DNA from: Cycas panzhihuaensis
Lineage: Eukaryota > Cycadophyta
NCBI GenBank assembly: GCA_023213395.1
Contig: CM041465.1
Span: 56,427,741-56,491,740 of the forward strand
Direction: 5' to 3'
DNA: 64,000 bases
Made by a program: the position numbers and the translations under genes. The notes beneath the pieces are model-generated. The model did not search any database. It was given only the letters and a program-made list of their open reading frames with translations, and was not told the DNA's origin. This document shows positions 53,390-64,000 of this stretch, in pieces (positions within the stretch are counted from its first letter, which is position 1; each line of letters starts with the position of its first letter).

Positions 53390-55177
53390 TGGAGTTGTAT
53401 GCTGTCACCGGATGAGCCACATGATGTCCTAATCCAATTGCTGGATGTTTATAAGGAAGTTTTGATATCGTGCAGAGTCAGTGTAGCCCCCTTTGACGTT
53501 TGAGAAGAATTTGGAGGTGATTTGCCATTGAGGTTGCTTCAGATGCCCCTTGTGGCCTCATCTAATAGGTACTCTTTAGTCTTTCCTTCTTGTTCGTATA
53601 AGTAGTAAAACCCTAAATCTTTAGTATGATGTGCTTATGGTCATCTTATTCTCAATTTTAATATCTATCCAAACCAAAGTTGTGACATTTTGACTGTAAC
53701 ACCCAGTCACTCTCATTGCCCTCCTCATATCCTACACACATATTGCTGTTAATATCTACATGCATCTATGTATATAGTTGTAGTCTCTTTATTATGTCAT
53801 TTTTACTATATTTTTAATTGACATCCTTTTTTGTAGCTACATATATACTAGTGTGTTTACTATTTGCATATAATAAATGCATATTCATCTATCTGTATTT
53901 TTCATACTGCATATTTCCACGCCCATCTAAAAACTATGTATACACAGTGCATCTACGTTTTGCAGCATCTTCTGTATATACAACTCTTAAGTACTTGCAT
54001 TCAACATTTACACAGTGTATACATTAGTGCCTGTTTACCATGTACTTGTTCTCCATGTATATGCCAATTGCACGCTATTCATGTCTGTCTATGTATACGT
54101 TCTTTATGTCTGTCTATGTATATATTGTTTTCATACTATTCGCGTCTGTCTATGTATACATTGTTCACATATGTTTGTGTATACACCATTTTCATACTAT
54201 TCATGTCTGTCTGTGTATATGTTGTTCACGTATATCTGTGTATATGCCATTTTTCACGATATTCACATCTGTCTGTGTATATGATATTCGCGTCTAGCTG
54301 TGTATACGTCATTTTCTCACTGTTCGCATCTGTCTGTGTATACGCCATTTTCACGTTGATCAGGTCTTCCTATTAACTGTAGCTGGGTATATTATATACC
54401 TGCGTTCAACATTTAATAGTATATATATCAACGTCTTTTGTTCTCTACACGTTTTTATCATTTTTTTCACGCTGATTATTTATTGACGTCTTTGTTATTT
54501 ACTGACATCTTTAATGTTAGTGATGTCTTTGGTATTTATTGGTGTCTTTGCTATTTCCTTATTCATCTTAGTTTTATAATAGTTAAACAACGATTATTTG
54601 CATGTCCTTACATGTACGTTATATTTTTGTTTCTGTCATTGTTTTCAGTCTATGCAGTGGGCCCCATATACACTCGTGTAAACTGCCTTTGCATTAGTTA
54701 CCCTCATGTCAGTTTGTATATACATAGCATCTCAGTATATATATTCCAGCCTCCATATACTTTGATGCATCTTTGGGAAAATTACATTAGAAGTGTTGTA
54801 CGGTGTTGACCTTGGTGGATTGATTGACGGTTCATAATTATTGCGATCATCTATTGAGATACCATCCTGGTGATTTCAATCATTATTCATAGCATTACTA
54901 TTTTGGTGGATATACATATAGAATGTAACTCTCATTAAGTTGAATTATATTTGAATACATGAAGAATACTTCAGGTAGCATTTTTTTTTTGTATATGAGA
55001 TTACATTTGGGTGACTTGGAAGCAACTGAAGATTGGATTGATTTAAGATTGGTTTTAATATCAAACTTTAGAAGTTCTTTTTTATGATAATTCATATATT
55101 TGAGATTTTAAAGTTCTTGGCTTGAGGGGAGCTTAAGTTAGTTGAATCTCTGAGTCATATTGCCATTTAATTCGATC
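53390..55177 (+). other. C5 5' leader with a minisatellite
   Basis: No conserved coding sequence. At 54075-54360 about nine irregular units of 24-38 bp repeat TCTGTCTGTGTATAYG followed by words like CCATTTTCA. The repeat is poor in stops, giving frames of up to 170 codons rich in Cys, Val, Tyr and Phe; I treat these as by-products. Confidence 0.6.
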
Positions 55178-56140
55178 ATGGACAAGCTTACACCATTAGT
55201 TACCTTTAATGAAAATAATTTTAATGAGTGGAAAGCACACATGGAGCTCATTTTAATGGTAAATCAGTTATGGGGAATTACTAAGTCACACTTGTTAAGA
55301 ATGCCTTTAGATGAAAAAGAGCATGTACATATTGAAGAGAGATAGTTTATGGCTGTTGGGTTACTTAAGTTGTCTTTGGCTCCCGATCAAAGAGCTTTAG
55401 TGCACAATCTTGAAACTTCGAATGAAATATGGACCAAGCTGTGTGAGGCTTTTGAGAAAAAGAAGACAAATTGTCAGGTTGCCCTCATGATGGAATTATT
55501 GAGCATAAAAGTAGAAGATGAAAACAACATTAGTGCCTTCTTAAATAAGATTATTGATTTGAGAAATAAATTGGATGAATTGAAATCAAACTCAATAGAT
55601 GATGCTTTGTTATTTGCCATTATTATGTTAAAGTTACCAGCTACGTTTGCCACCTTTTAGACAGTTTATAAGAGTGATGAAGTCATGGAAGGTGAGTCCT
55701 TTGAGTCCTTAAAAAATATGATCTTAGCTGAAGATGCCAAATTGAAGCATCATGGGATGCTTGATGGTTTAGTTTCAAATCAGGCCTTGATAATTAAGAC
55801 ACAAAAGAAGGATTTATTCCATGAAAACAAGTCTACACAGAAGATTGGTGAGACCTCTCATAAAAAAAAAAAGTTAGTGGGAAGGTGCAACTACTGCAAG
55901 AAAGATGGTCATAGGGAAACAAACTATTGGATCAAGAAATGGGATAAGTGCAAGGTAAGCTGAGATGATAAAGGGAAAAGTGTAGTAGCACATTGTATTC
56001 AGGCATCAACAATGTCATCTGAAAAGAAAGATTATTGGACCTTAGACTCAGGTGCTCAAAAACACATCACCTATCAAAAGAATATTTTTGATGCCTTAGG
56101 TATAAGTTCAATTTATGCTAATGTGATTCTTGGAGATCCC
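55178..56140 (+). pseudogene. C5 gag and protease start
   Basis: Starts MDKLTPLVTFNENNFNEWKA. Open apart from TAG at 55343-55345, TAG at 55658-55660 (Gln in C2) and TGA at 55961-55963. The capsid part has LSLAPDQRALVHNLETSNEI and EDENNISAFLNKIIDLRNKL. The zinc knuckle is CNYCKKDGHRETNY, with the last Cys changed to Tyr. The protease motif WTLDSGAQKHIT keeps its Asp. Reading ends NVILGDP where C6 cuts in. The first amber codon is at the same place as one in C2 (24732-24734). ATG 55160 is in frame upstream, but C2 supports 55178 as the shared start. Confidence 0.85.
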
Positions 56141-56475
56141 TGTTGGGAATAATCCCAATGTTTGTGCACTAGAGCACTTAGGGCCCCTCAAAGCCACCTT
56201 TGAGGGCCCCTAGGGCACCTTGAACCGTTCAGCAGCCGCCCGGACCGACCACTCACGTGAGGTACGTGACACTGTTATTTATTTTTTATATTTTTCAAAC
56301 TAACCTTAATTGTTGTGCAGCTAGGGTGATGGCGCCCGACGCCTCCCCGAATTCTCTATATAAGGGTTGGGAATACCTCCCTGGTGTTTATGAACACCGC
56401 CACTCTTTCGGAAATCGCCGTTGTACTCAAGATGAAAGTGTCGTGATGTCCTGCTCTGCTCCTCCGGCTCCATCA
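56141..56475 (+). repeat. C6 5' LTR
   Basis: 335 bp, TGTTGGGAATAATCCC to CCATCA, with TATATAAG at 56357-56364 and the same hairpin as C4. The open frame 56257-56517 crosses the LTR end and is not conserved. Confidence 0.95.
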
Positions 56476-56477
56476 TT

Positions 56478-56490
56478 TGGTATCAGAGCC
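56478..56490 (+). other. C6 primer-binding site
   Basis: TGGTATCAGAGCC, a perfect initiator tRNA-Met PBS. Confidence 0.95.
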
Positions 56491-59400
56491 ACGGTGACCA
56501 CGTTGTCTATTTTCTAGTTTTGGTTGCTCAAACGTCCAACGGAAGCTATATGACTGCTCGTTGAGATTCTGGCGAGCTCACCGATCTGCTGGAGAAGACG
56601 GATCTGGATTCCATCCACTGTGGAGGAAGATCTCCCGCTCGGAAGTTTGCTCTCCATACGGAAACCAGGTTCTTCGATTCCCTTTTTTATTTTTCAAACA
56701 TATAAATAAATAATTTTGATATATGCCTCTTATTTGCTCCTTGATCTCTGATATATATGCTATTCGAATCAGACGCCTCACGTTCCATTTTGCTCTCCGT
56801 CTCAACAGAGCTCGAGAAGGCATACGCCTCTACATCTATTTCGCCTCGCTAAATGCCCTTTGATTTCATTATCATTTTCGTTATTGCATTAAATCGCTTT
56901 TATATGCTTCATTTGTCAGTCTGTATTTGATATTAAGTCCGCTTTGATCCGCTCCGGATCCGCTTTAATACACGCCCTGCTTTATTCCGTGCGTAAAACT
57001 GCGGCGCTATTGCGCATTCATTAGCTCTGCCGCCTAAATTTGTGATTGTTTTGTGCGTTGACGCCTTCATTCTACTTTGTGATTGTGTTCGTCTTCATTT
57101 CCTTTGCGTTTGGATCGCTGCGAGTCCGTTTTTGATCGTAAGGCCGACTCAGTTCTCTTATTTAAACTAATCGCGTGCATGCCAACTGCAATCTCTGCGT
57201 TCTGTTCGCATCCTTATTGTTAATGGGCACACATTTCCAGCGCCTCTTCAATTGGTCCTACATTCATCTGCTGAAAACAGCTATATTTTGGACAAGGCAG
57301 TCAATTTGTGCATGATTCAGATCTGTTGGCCGAACTTCCCATTCACTGTTCGCCATTTTTTCATTCATTATTTGCTGGATTGTGCCGCACGCCTCATTAT
57401 TACTTCCCGGCTGCGTTTGCGTTGTGATATTCAATATTATATATATTTGCGTTGAAATTTTGCATTTATATATTTTGGCAGCCCGCCATCCATTCATTCG
57501 CATTTATATATTTTCCAGCTAAGCTGCTCGCTTTGGCCGTTCGTTCATTATCATTTGTCTTCGGCTTGGTTCGGTTCATTCATTTTGTTTACACATTGCG
57601 ATTGAATTCGGTTTGCGTTTAATGCCCTTTGCCTTAGAAGGCATTCAATACGGCCATAAATCTGTTGATACCATCATTATTACGGCTTATTACGTCGCTG
57701 TGCGTTTGTGCATTTGTATTTTTATTATGGTTATATAAGTTTTAATAAGTTTGAAAATTAAAATTTATCATATATTCTTTTAAAATCCGTTTTAAGGGTT
57801 TTGAGTATTAAGTTCTGTTTTTTAACTCGACGAGCGAGTTCACCCTCCTGGCATCGGAGGTTTCTGTTATCTGAGTGGTCTCGGGTTTAATCCCAGCCCA
57901 GTTCAGTTTCAGACCATTTTCTAAAGAAGTTTTTTTCAATTTTAAACCTTATTTTTTTAAAATTTTACCTTTTCCATAGGGTTATTGGCGCATTTTTGGC
58001 CATAACTTCTTTTTGGCTCATCGGTTTCAGACAAAACATGCGCCATCAGCTCATAAATTTTCCGTAGATCGATTTCGACTGGTCATAAGACCAATTTGGT
58101 GCCCATTTGACCTCGTTTCACCCCTTTTAACATTGGACTTTTGAAATTTCAGCGTTTTTTGCATTTTTAATAAAATCGGTTTTAGAACTGGCTGTCATTT
58201 ACTTTTGGTAAACTGTTTTGTATCCAAATTTTTCCTATAGTGATCTACGTCATATAGACTCTAATACCCATCTTTTACTTTAATTTTTTGACTTCATTTT
58301 CACTAATATTTTAATCATTAAAATAAGAAAATTAGTTGATTTTGCCTGTTTCTTGAACATTCTCCATAAAGATACTTGTCACTTTTTTCACTATAACTTT
58401 TGCAATTTTTATCAGATTTCATTTCCGTCGATGGGAAGCTGACTCATTTCTCTTCACCGTGATATATTTTTCATATATTTTGACACATTTTGCTTATATT
58501 TCAAATCAGCTAAAGTTGAGTCATTTTATTGGCCTAAATCGCTTTTTCTTACACTGCTTAATATATTCTTTCAAATTTTTTCAATTGGCGTAACATTAAT
58601 TACTTCATCAATAATATTTAATCATTTTTTCAACTTTTCTAAGGATTAATTAATACTTTTATACAATTTTTGCCTACCTTGCTCCTGTTAGGCTCCATAA
58701 GGAGGTCCTTTTCTTAGCATCATTCAAAACGTGACTTATTGGTATCCTTTTTCAAAACCGTCTATTTTATTGGATTCACATTTCAGCAATCTACATATTG
58801 ATAAAATTTTAAGCTATTCTGACCTCATTCAATATCGTTTTCAATCTGTTAAAGTTAAGTATATATATTCATCCTAACAAGCTTGTCTTCCTTCAAAAAT
58901 TGTAAAGAAAATTCTAGTTTATATTTCCTTGTTTACTCAAGTTTCTGCTTGATCTTTCTACAAGCACTTTACATTATTTTGAACAAGCATTTGATTATAA
59001 GGCAATACATAAAAGTTGTTCTTAAAAGAAGTTTTTTTTACATTGAAGATTTATTATTCATTTGAGAAATTGGCATCTGTTTATCTATTCTCAAAAGTTT
59101 ATTTTAAATCTTGCATAAGTGAAAAGTTTTGAGCATCATTACTTCTTTTTTGATTGTTTTACTTTAAAAGTGTATTAAAGTTCTTCATTATTAGAAAATA
59201 TCATCCTTCTTGCACTTATAAAAGGACAATTGCATTTTTTTTCAAAGGCATCTTATATTTGTTTGAAGGACATTATATTTAAAAAAAAAAAAAAAGCAAA
59301 AAGAGTTTTTTTTGTAAAAGCTTTCATTTCATCTTGCTTAGAGCATTTTTTTTATTATCAAAGGACATTTTTTTTCTAAGCAAGACCACATTGCTAAATA

Positions 59401-60015
59401 GATTAGTTTTCACATTAAATAAGATAAATCCCGAATTGAACCACACTTTTTCCACCTTGCAAGGGGAAACGGTTAGGACCCCGGTTACCACCGCAAGACA
59501 CGCTAATCGGCCTATTCATATTGGATGAGGACACCATTAGCTATCGTGTGTATACTGGTGGCGGTGAGGTGCGTAACCTTTTCATTTTATGGTGTTTGGA
59601 GACCAAGGCTAGACCGGAGAGGGTGAGTGCCTTTGGTTCGAGAACCTTCACCGCTAGATCCGCTGTTAGGCATAAATCCCGGCAGTAGACCAACAATCTG
59701 TGGGGTGTCAAAGCCTTCTTAGCGACCACGATCGAGGTATATAGAGCCTGGCCAAGACTTGCAGATAAAGGGTCCCTGTTTTGCCATCCGTAAGGGCGCG
59801 CCATCGATGAATAGCAAACCAAGGTTGCCCTGTGAGAAACTTAAACTTAGAGCCTAGTAGCCTTTCTAGGTCCTAGTTCATTTGTTTAAACTTTGGAAAA
59901 CCTTGGGATATATATTTGGAAATAATTTCTTTCATTTAAGTTCTTTCAATTTTTTTTACATTCAAATATATTTTTGCTATTGCATTCATCACATTTTATA
60001 CAACCTTAATTTAAA
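56491..60015 (+). other. C6 long 5' leader (3.5 kb)
   Basis: Homologous to the C4 leader (33383-36740). It keeps the tRNA-like stretch (57832-57902), the hairpin (59333-59384) and the GC-richer block (59450-59880). The first 1.1 kb is the least alike between the two copies. No shared open frame. Confidence 0.7.
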
Positions 60016-60514
60016 ATGACATCTAGTTTTGGGAATATGATTATTCCTAAGTTTGATGGAAATAATGTTCTTAACTGGAGTAGGAGGATGAGGCCCATCC
60101 TCATAGCAAATGAAATGTGGGATATAGTGAGAAATGGTTACAATGACTTAGGATCAAACCCAACTGACACTGAAAAAGCTACATACAAAAAATATCAAGA
60201 AAGATAATGAAGCCTTAGCCCTTATTTTTTGCGCTTTAGAAGATCATGTTTTCCCACGTGTTAGTGAATCCATTAAGTCCAAAGAGGCTTGGGATACTTT
60301 ACAGCTTATATACGAAGGGGCTGCGTCCTCTAAACTACAAAACTTAAGAAGTAAGTTTGAAAATTTACGGATGATGCCTCATGAATCAATAACTGAATTT
60401 ATGACCAAGATTCAAGACATAGTTAACCAAATGAGGTCCCTTGGGGATACCTTAACCTAACAAAGAGTTGTTGAACGAATCCTTCGATGTGTAGGAGCCG
60501 TTAGACGCTTTGAA

Positions 60515-61012
60515 ATGGTAGCTACAAGTATTAGTGTATCTAAAGACCTAAGTACCCTCAAAATAGAACAACTTACTGCTATGCTTATGTCCATAGAAGA
60601 GCAACAAGCTGCCAACGAAACCTTAGAACATGCCTTTTCTACAAAGGCCAACATTCAATCTAATCCTCAAGATGGCCCTTCAAAACAAAATGAATCTCCT
60701 CTAAGGCGAAAAGATGAAAACCCTAGAAATGAACCTAGACAAAATCCTCCACGATACCAAGCTCCTCATAATAGACAAGGACGACCCCCACAACATGAAA
60801 ATTCTCCAAGACATTCAAACACTCAAAGAAACCCTAACCAACGAAGACAAGTTGACAATCATTCTTGTTGTCCACATTGTCATGGGAACCCACAACCTTC
60901 TAGAACACCTCAAAACTATCGTGACCAACCAAGAAATAATCATACTCAATTCTATGAGGAAAGGGGAGACCTTTCAACCGTGATCGCCTCCACCAAGGAA
61001 TCAAAATCTTAG
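60515..61012 (+). CDS. C6 gag middle piece
   Basis: Open piece with the capsid C-terminal part (KIEQLTAMLMSIEEQQAANE) and the Gln/Asn/Arg-rich linker (NPPRYQAPHNRQGRPPQHEN). About 95% like C4 until a one-base loss at about 60966. Confidence 0.65.
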   Translation: MVATSISVSKDLSTLKIEQLTAMLMSIEEQQAANETLEHAFSTKANIQSNPQDGPSKQNESPLRRKDENPRNEPRQNPPRYQAPHNRQGRPPQHENSPRHSNTQRNPNQRRQVDNHSCCPHCHGNPQPSRTPQNYRDQPRNNHTQFYEERGDLSTVIASTKESKS

Positions 61013-61792
61013 TTATGGAAAAAGAGATCAACTATATTGCACTTATTGTCGTAGAAATGGTCACATCAAGATAAGTGTTTTTCAAAACATGGACCACCCT
61101 CAGAGGACATGTGTCAAACACATCGTAATCTAAAATCAACAATAGGTTATTTCTATCTAGTTTTTCAAACCAGAAGAAGAGGACGATAGTTGGTACATTG
61201 ATTCCTATTGTTCCACCCACATGACCCATAAAGAACAATTATTTCAAACTTTGGATACAAATAAGAAAGGGTCTATTATGTTTGGAGACAACACCTCTCA
61301 CGAATCGATTGGAAAAGGTAACATTGCCTTATTGACCGATAGTGGTGAATACAAGTATTTAAATGATGTTCTATACGTCCTCGCCTTTAAAGAAAAACTT
61401 ACTATCAGAGGATGATGATGGGACAAGACTATAAAATAATTTTTGACAACTACGAATGTGTCATCAAAGATAAACGACAAAATGAAGCTATTGTTGCTAG
61501 GGTATCATGACTAAAGATCGCCTATTTAAACTTTCTATCACCCCCCGGATACATATGCCCTTAGAACCACAACTACTATGGATAGTGACCTATGGCATCG
61601 ACGCTTTACCACCTTAATTATACAAGTTTAGCCCTTATGAAAAGATTAGATATGGTTAATGGCTTGCCCCTATTGATGTCAATAAAGAGTTGTGTGAGGA
61701 TGCCTTCTTGGAAAACATCATAGAGAAAGTTTTCCAGACTTTAGCCATCGCATCCGCCTCTTCAACTCAGATATACAGATATTTGTGGCCCA

Positions 61793-62362
61793 ATGGCCAC
61801 TCCTCTTGGCGGTGCCAAATATTTCCTTACATTTATTGATGACTTTACAAGAAAGACTTGGGTATTTTTTCTCAAATACAAATCTGATGCTTTCGACCAC
61901 TTTGTTGACTTCAAAACCTTCGTTGAGCGACAAAGTGGATATCATATCCTCTCCTTAAGATCAGATAATGGGGGAGAATTTACCTCTAATATCTTCAAAG
62001 ATTACTGTATCCAACATGGGATTAGGCGACAACATACCAACCCCTACACCCCACGACAAAATGGTGTAGCTGAAAGGAAAAACAGAACTATCGTAGAAAT
62101 GGCACGTTGTATGCTTAAAGATAAAAACTTAGGAAATGAATTTTTGGCTGAAGCAGTCCATACCGCAGTCTATTTACTTAATCGATGTTCCACAAAAGCA
62201 GTTAGAGGGAAGACACCCGAAGAAGCATGGACAGGTTATAAACCTAGTATCCGTCACCTTAAGGTATTTGGATGTTTAGCCTATGCCCACATCCCTGACC
62301 AAAGAAGAACCAAATTAGATGATCATAGTTTAAAATGTATCTTTATTGGATATAGTGAATAA
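61793..62362 (+). CDS. C6 integrase core
   Basis: 190-codon open piece: GGAKYFLTFIDDFTRKTWVF, LRSDNGGEF (second catalytic Asp), YTPRQNGVAERKNRTIVE (catalytic Glu), then HTAVYLLNRCSTKA and LKVFGCLAYAHIPDQRRTK. The first catalytic Asp (in YTDICGP of the family) lies just upstream, past a frameshift. Integrase inserts the cDNA into the chromosome. Ends at TAA 62360 where C4 has TCA. Confidence 0.85.
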   Translation: MATPLGGAKYFLTFIDDFTRKTWVFFLKYKSDAFDHFVDFKTFVERQSGYHILSLRSDNGGEFTSNIFKDYCIQHGIRRQHTNPYTPRQNGVAERKNRTIVEMARCMLKDKNLGNEFLAEAVHTAVYLLNRCSTKAVRGKTPEEAWTGYKPSIRHLKVFGCLAYAHIPDQRRTKLDDHSLKCIFIGYSE

Positions 62363-62512
62363 TCAAAATCTTACAAAGTTTATGATCCCAAATCCCGAAA
62401 AGTTATTCTGAGTAGGGATGTCAAATTTCAAGAAGACACCTACTATCAAAATAATCACGAACAACAAAAGGACATTACCATTAAGTTTAATGCATCAAAT
62501 ACATCCAAATAT

Positions 62513-63523
62513 GTGCCACCTATGTGGAGAAACTCTCCGAAACTACTAGGAAACAACATCCCTCAACCACCATCACAACCACTACCTAAATGGGTTCACC
62601 GCAATCATGACTTAGGAAATATATTAGATAACAATCGAAGATCTACACGTTCACACAAAGTTAACTTTGCTCTAATGAGTAAGTTACTTGAAAGTCATGA
62701 GCTTCAAACATTTGGTGAGGCTAATCAACATGAGTGCTGGCAAAAAGCCATGCAAGAGGAATATAAATCTATAGTTAAAAATGATACTTGGGAACTTGTA
62801 GACTTACCACCAAGAAAGAAAGCCATTGGAACCAAATGGGTTTATAAGACTAAGTTCCACTCTGATGGATCAATTGATAAATATAAAGCTCGTTTAGTTG
62901 CCAAAGGATATGCCCAAAAAGAAGGCATAGACTATAACGAAACATTTGCCCCAGTTGCTAGAATGGAATCAGTTCGCATGATAATAAGTTTAGCCGCTCA
63001 AATGGGTTGGCCTGTTTATCAAATGGACGTAAAAAGTGCTTTTTTAAATGGTTATATCCAAGAAGATATCTATGTCTCTCAACCCCTCAGTTTTGAAGTC
63101 AGGGGGGAAGAAAACAAGGTGTATAAGTTAAAGAAAGCATTATATGGTCTAAAACAAGCACCTAGGGCTTGGTATTCCCGTATAGACACATATCTTAAAG
63201 ATCAAGGGTTTGAAAGATCTCAAGCAGATCCAAACCTATACACTAAAATTAAAGGAGATTCGATATTGATCGTAGGACTTTACGTAGACGATTTAATTTA
63301 TACCGGAAATGACTCCCAACTTTTAAATCAATTTAAAGAAGCTATGTGTAAGGAATTTGAAATGACAGACTTAAGTCTTATGCACTACTTCCTAGGATTG
63401 GAAGTGTGGCAAGATAAACAAGGAATATTTATATCTCAACATAAATATATACTAGACCTTCTACAAAGATTTAATATGACAAACCCAGAAACCATTATCA
63501 ATACCAGCAGAAATTGGAATTAA
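62513..63523 (+). CDS. C6 reverse transcriptase, open reading frame
   Basis: 337-codon open piece holding the full [80 protein letters not shown] (first catalytic Asp), [18 protein letters not shown] and [13 protein letters not shown] (catalytic pair, 63281-63292), then [16 protein letters not shown]. The best-preserved catalytic domain in the window; C4 is frameshifted at the matching 39920 site. It ends by frameshift before RNase H. Confidence 0.9.
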   Translation: MPPMWRNSPKLLGNNIPQPPSQPLPKWVHRNHDLGNILDNNRRSTRSHKVNFALMSKLLESHELQTFGEANQHECWQKAMQEEYKSIVKNDTWELVDLPPRKKAIGTKWVYKTKFHSDGSIDKYKARLVAKGYAQKEGIDYNETFAPVARMESVRMIISLAAQMGWPVYQMDVKSAFLNGYIQEDIYVSQPLSFEVRGEENKVYKLKKALYGLKQAPRAWYSRIDTYLKDQGFERSQADPNLYTKIKGDSILIVGLYVDDLIYTGNDSQLLNQFKEAMCKEFEMTDLSLMHYFLGLEVWQDKQGIFISQHKYILDLLQRFNMTNPETIINTSRNWN

Positions 63524-64000
63524 ACTCTCTAAGACAGATGCCTCAACTTCAGTTGATCCCACTCACTATAGACAACTTATTGGTAGCCTACTTTATTTAA
63601 CTTCTACACGACCTGATATAACATATTCCGTAAGTGTTGTATCTAGTTTAATGCAGGATCCAAAGACAGCCCATTGGCAAGTCGCTAAAAGAATCCTCGA
63701 TACCTTAAAGGGACTTCGACTTTGGACTATACTACAAACCTACATCCGAGTTTCAGCTTAACGTGTTACACAGATTGAATTGGTGATATTGATGATAGAA
63801 AATCTACTTGCTATGCATTTAGTATGGGATCGAGCAGTAGCTTGGAGTACAAAGAAACAAAATACCGCTTCCTTATCCACACCAAGGTAATATAAAGCCG
63901 CAGCAGTTAGAGCCCGTGAATCAATCTGTTAAGAAGACTCTTACAAGATTTTCAAATTAAACAATGAAGGCCCCACTAAAATTTGGTGTGACAATCGAGC

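Larger units (their letters stand above)
53130..56140 (+). mobile_element. C5: 5' part of a Ty1/copia element, cut by C6
   Basis: LTR (53130-53376), PBS, a 1.8-kb leader and a gag-protease frame, all on +. The sequence stops in the protease region at 56140, where C6 begins. The rest of C5 should lie beyond C6, outside the window. It is related to C2: the gag starts share TFNENNFN, LMVNQLWGITKS and EDENNISAFLNKI-type blocks. Confidence 0.85.
56141..64000 (+). mobile_element. C6: Ty1/copia element of the C4 family, runs off the window
   Basis: LTR 56141-56475, PBS, a 3.5-kb leader and gag-pol up to the RNase H at the window end. It aligns with C4 almost throughout; by that alignment about 220 bp of internal sequence plus the 3' LTR are missing on the right. 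It lies inside C5; the 5 bp before it, ATCCC, is the expected target duplication to look for downstream. Confidence 0.95.
60016..64000 (+). pseudogene. C6 gag-pol polyprotein, broken and incomplete
   Basis: Same order as C4. Gag starts at ATG 60016; a small deletion near 60187 and a stop at about 60459 (GAA to TAA) break it. The capsid, linker and first Cys pair of the knuckle are read at 60515-61012 and about 61035. Protease: WYIDSYCSTHMTHKEQ, with the catalytic Asp kept (61200-61202) but the following Gly changed to Tyr (61206-61208). Pre-integrase and integrase 61560-62362. RT 62740-63520 with YVDD (63281-63292). RNase H from about 63540 with many indels, cut by the window end. Frameshifts cluster at 61000-61790 and after 63490. 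Confidence 0.9.

Noticed and set aside
54438-54809. 123-codon + frame in the C5 leader
   Set aside because: Phe/Leu/Tyr-rich, no motif, and lies between PBS and gag of a copia element, where no gene is expected.
56257-56517. 86-codon frame crossing the C6 LTR end
   Set aside because: It runs across the LTR/PBS junction and is interrupted in the C4 LTRs.

Overview
This window is plant nuclear DNA, AT-rich and intergenic. It holds no host gene, rRNA or tRNA gene that I can support; almost all of it is LTR retrotransposons stacked inside one another. The signs of a land plant are Ty1/copia elements primed by initiator tRNA-Met (TGGTATCAGAGC-type PBS), a chromodomain Ty3/gypsy element, and Tat-like gypsy elements carrying an extra RNase H. 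The species cannot be told from the sequence. I use my own labels: C1-C6 (copia), T1-T3 (Tat-like gypsy), M1 (chromovirus), L1 (unclassified LTR element).

Layout. T1 (+) is the 3' part of a Tat-like element, 1 to about 3755, with an RNase H relic and a long 3' LTR. C1 (+) is an old copia element in pieces: RT at 3756-4641, RNase H at 29183-29890, and the 3' LTR start at 29902-30116, resuming at 48868. C2 (+, 4642-29182) sits between the RT and RNase H of C1. T2 (-, 5119-23688) sits at the LTR/PBS junction of C2, and C3 (-, copia, 8469-16085) sits inside T2. L1 (-, 30117-48867) interrupts the C1 LTR and itself holds C4 (+, copia, 33033-41293) and M1 (-, chromovirus, 42054-48709). After about 50 kb come a 2-kb microsatellite field, T3 (+, Tat-like RNase H relic), C5 (+, copia LTR, leader and gag from 53130), and C6 (+, 56141 to the window end), which cut C5 in its protease region and belongs to the same family as C4.

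The nesting rests on several direct checks. C4 has a perfect 5-bp target duplication (AATAA). C3 and M1 have 4/5 duplications (ACTTA/ACTTG, ACTCA/ATTCA). The L1 LTR split by M1 adds up to exactly the 358 bp of the unsplit L1 LTR once the duplicated target is removed.

No element looks autonomous: every polyprotein has stops and frameshifts. C4 and C6 are the youngest; the two C4 LTRs are about 96% identical by eye, and C6 keeps an open 336-codon RT segment. C2, C3, C1 and T2 are heavily decayed.

Most unusual points: all three Tat-like RNase H copies lack the first catalytic Asp (N, S, N); T2 runs gag-protease-RNase H with no room for RT or integrase; L1 and C2 carry fossil primer-binding sites inside their LTRs; a sequence at the microsatellite edge is inverted between the two T2 ends; and the C4/C6 family has a 3.4-kb leader with a conserved hairpin and a tRNA-like box.
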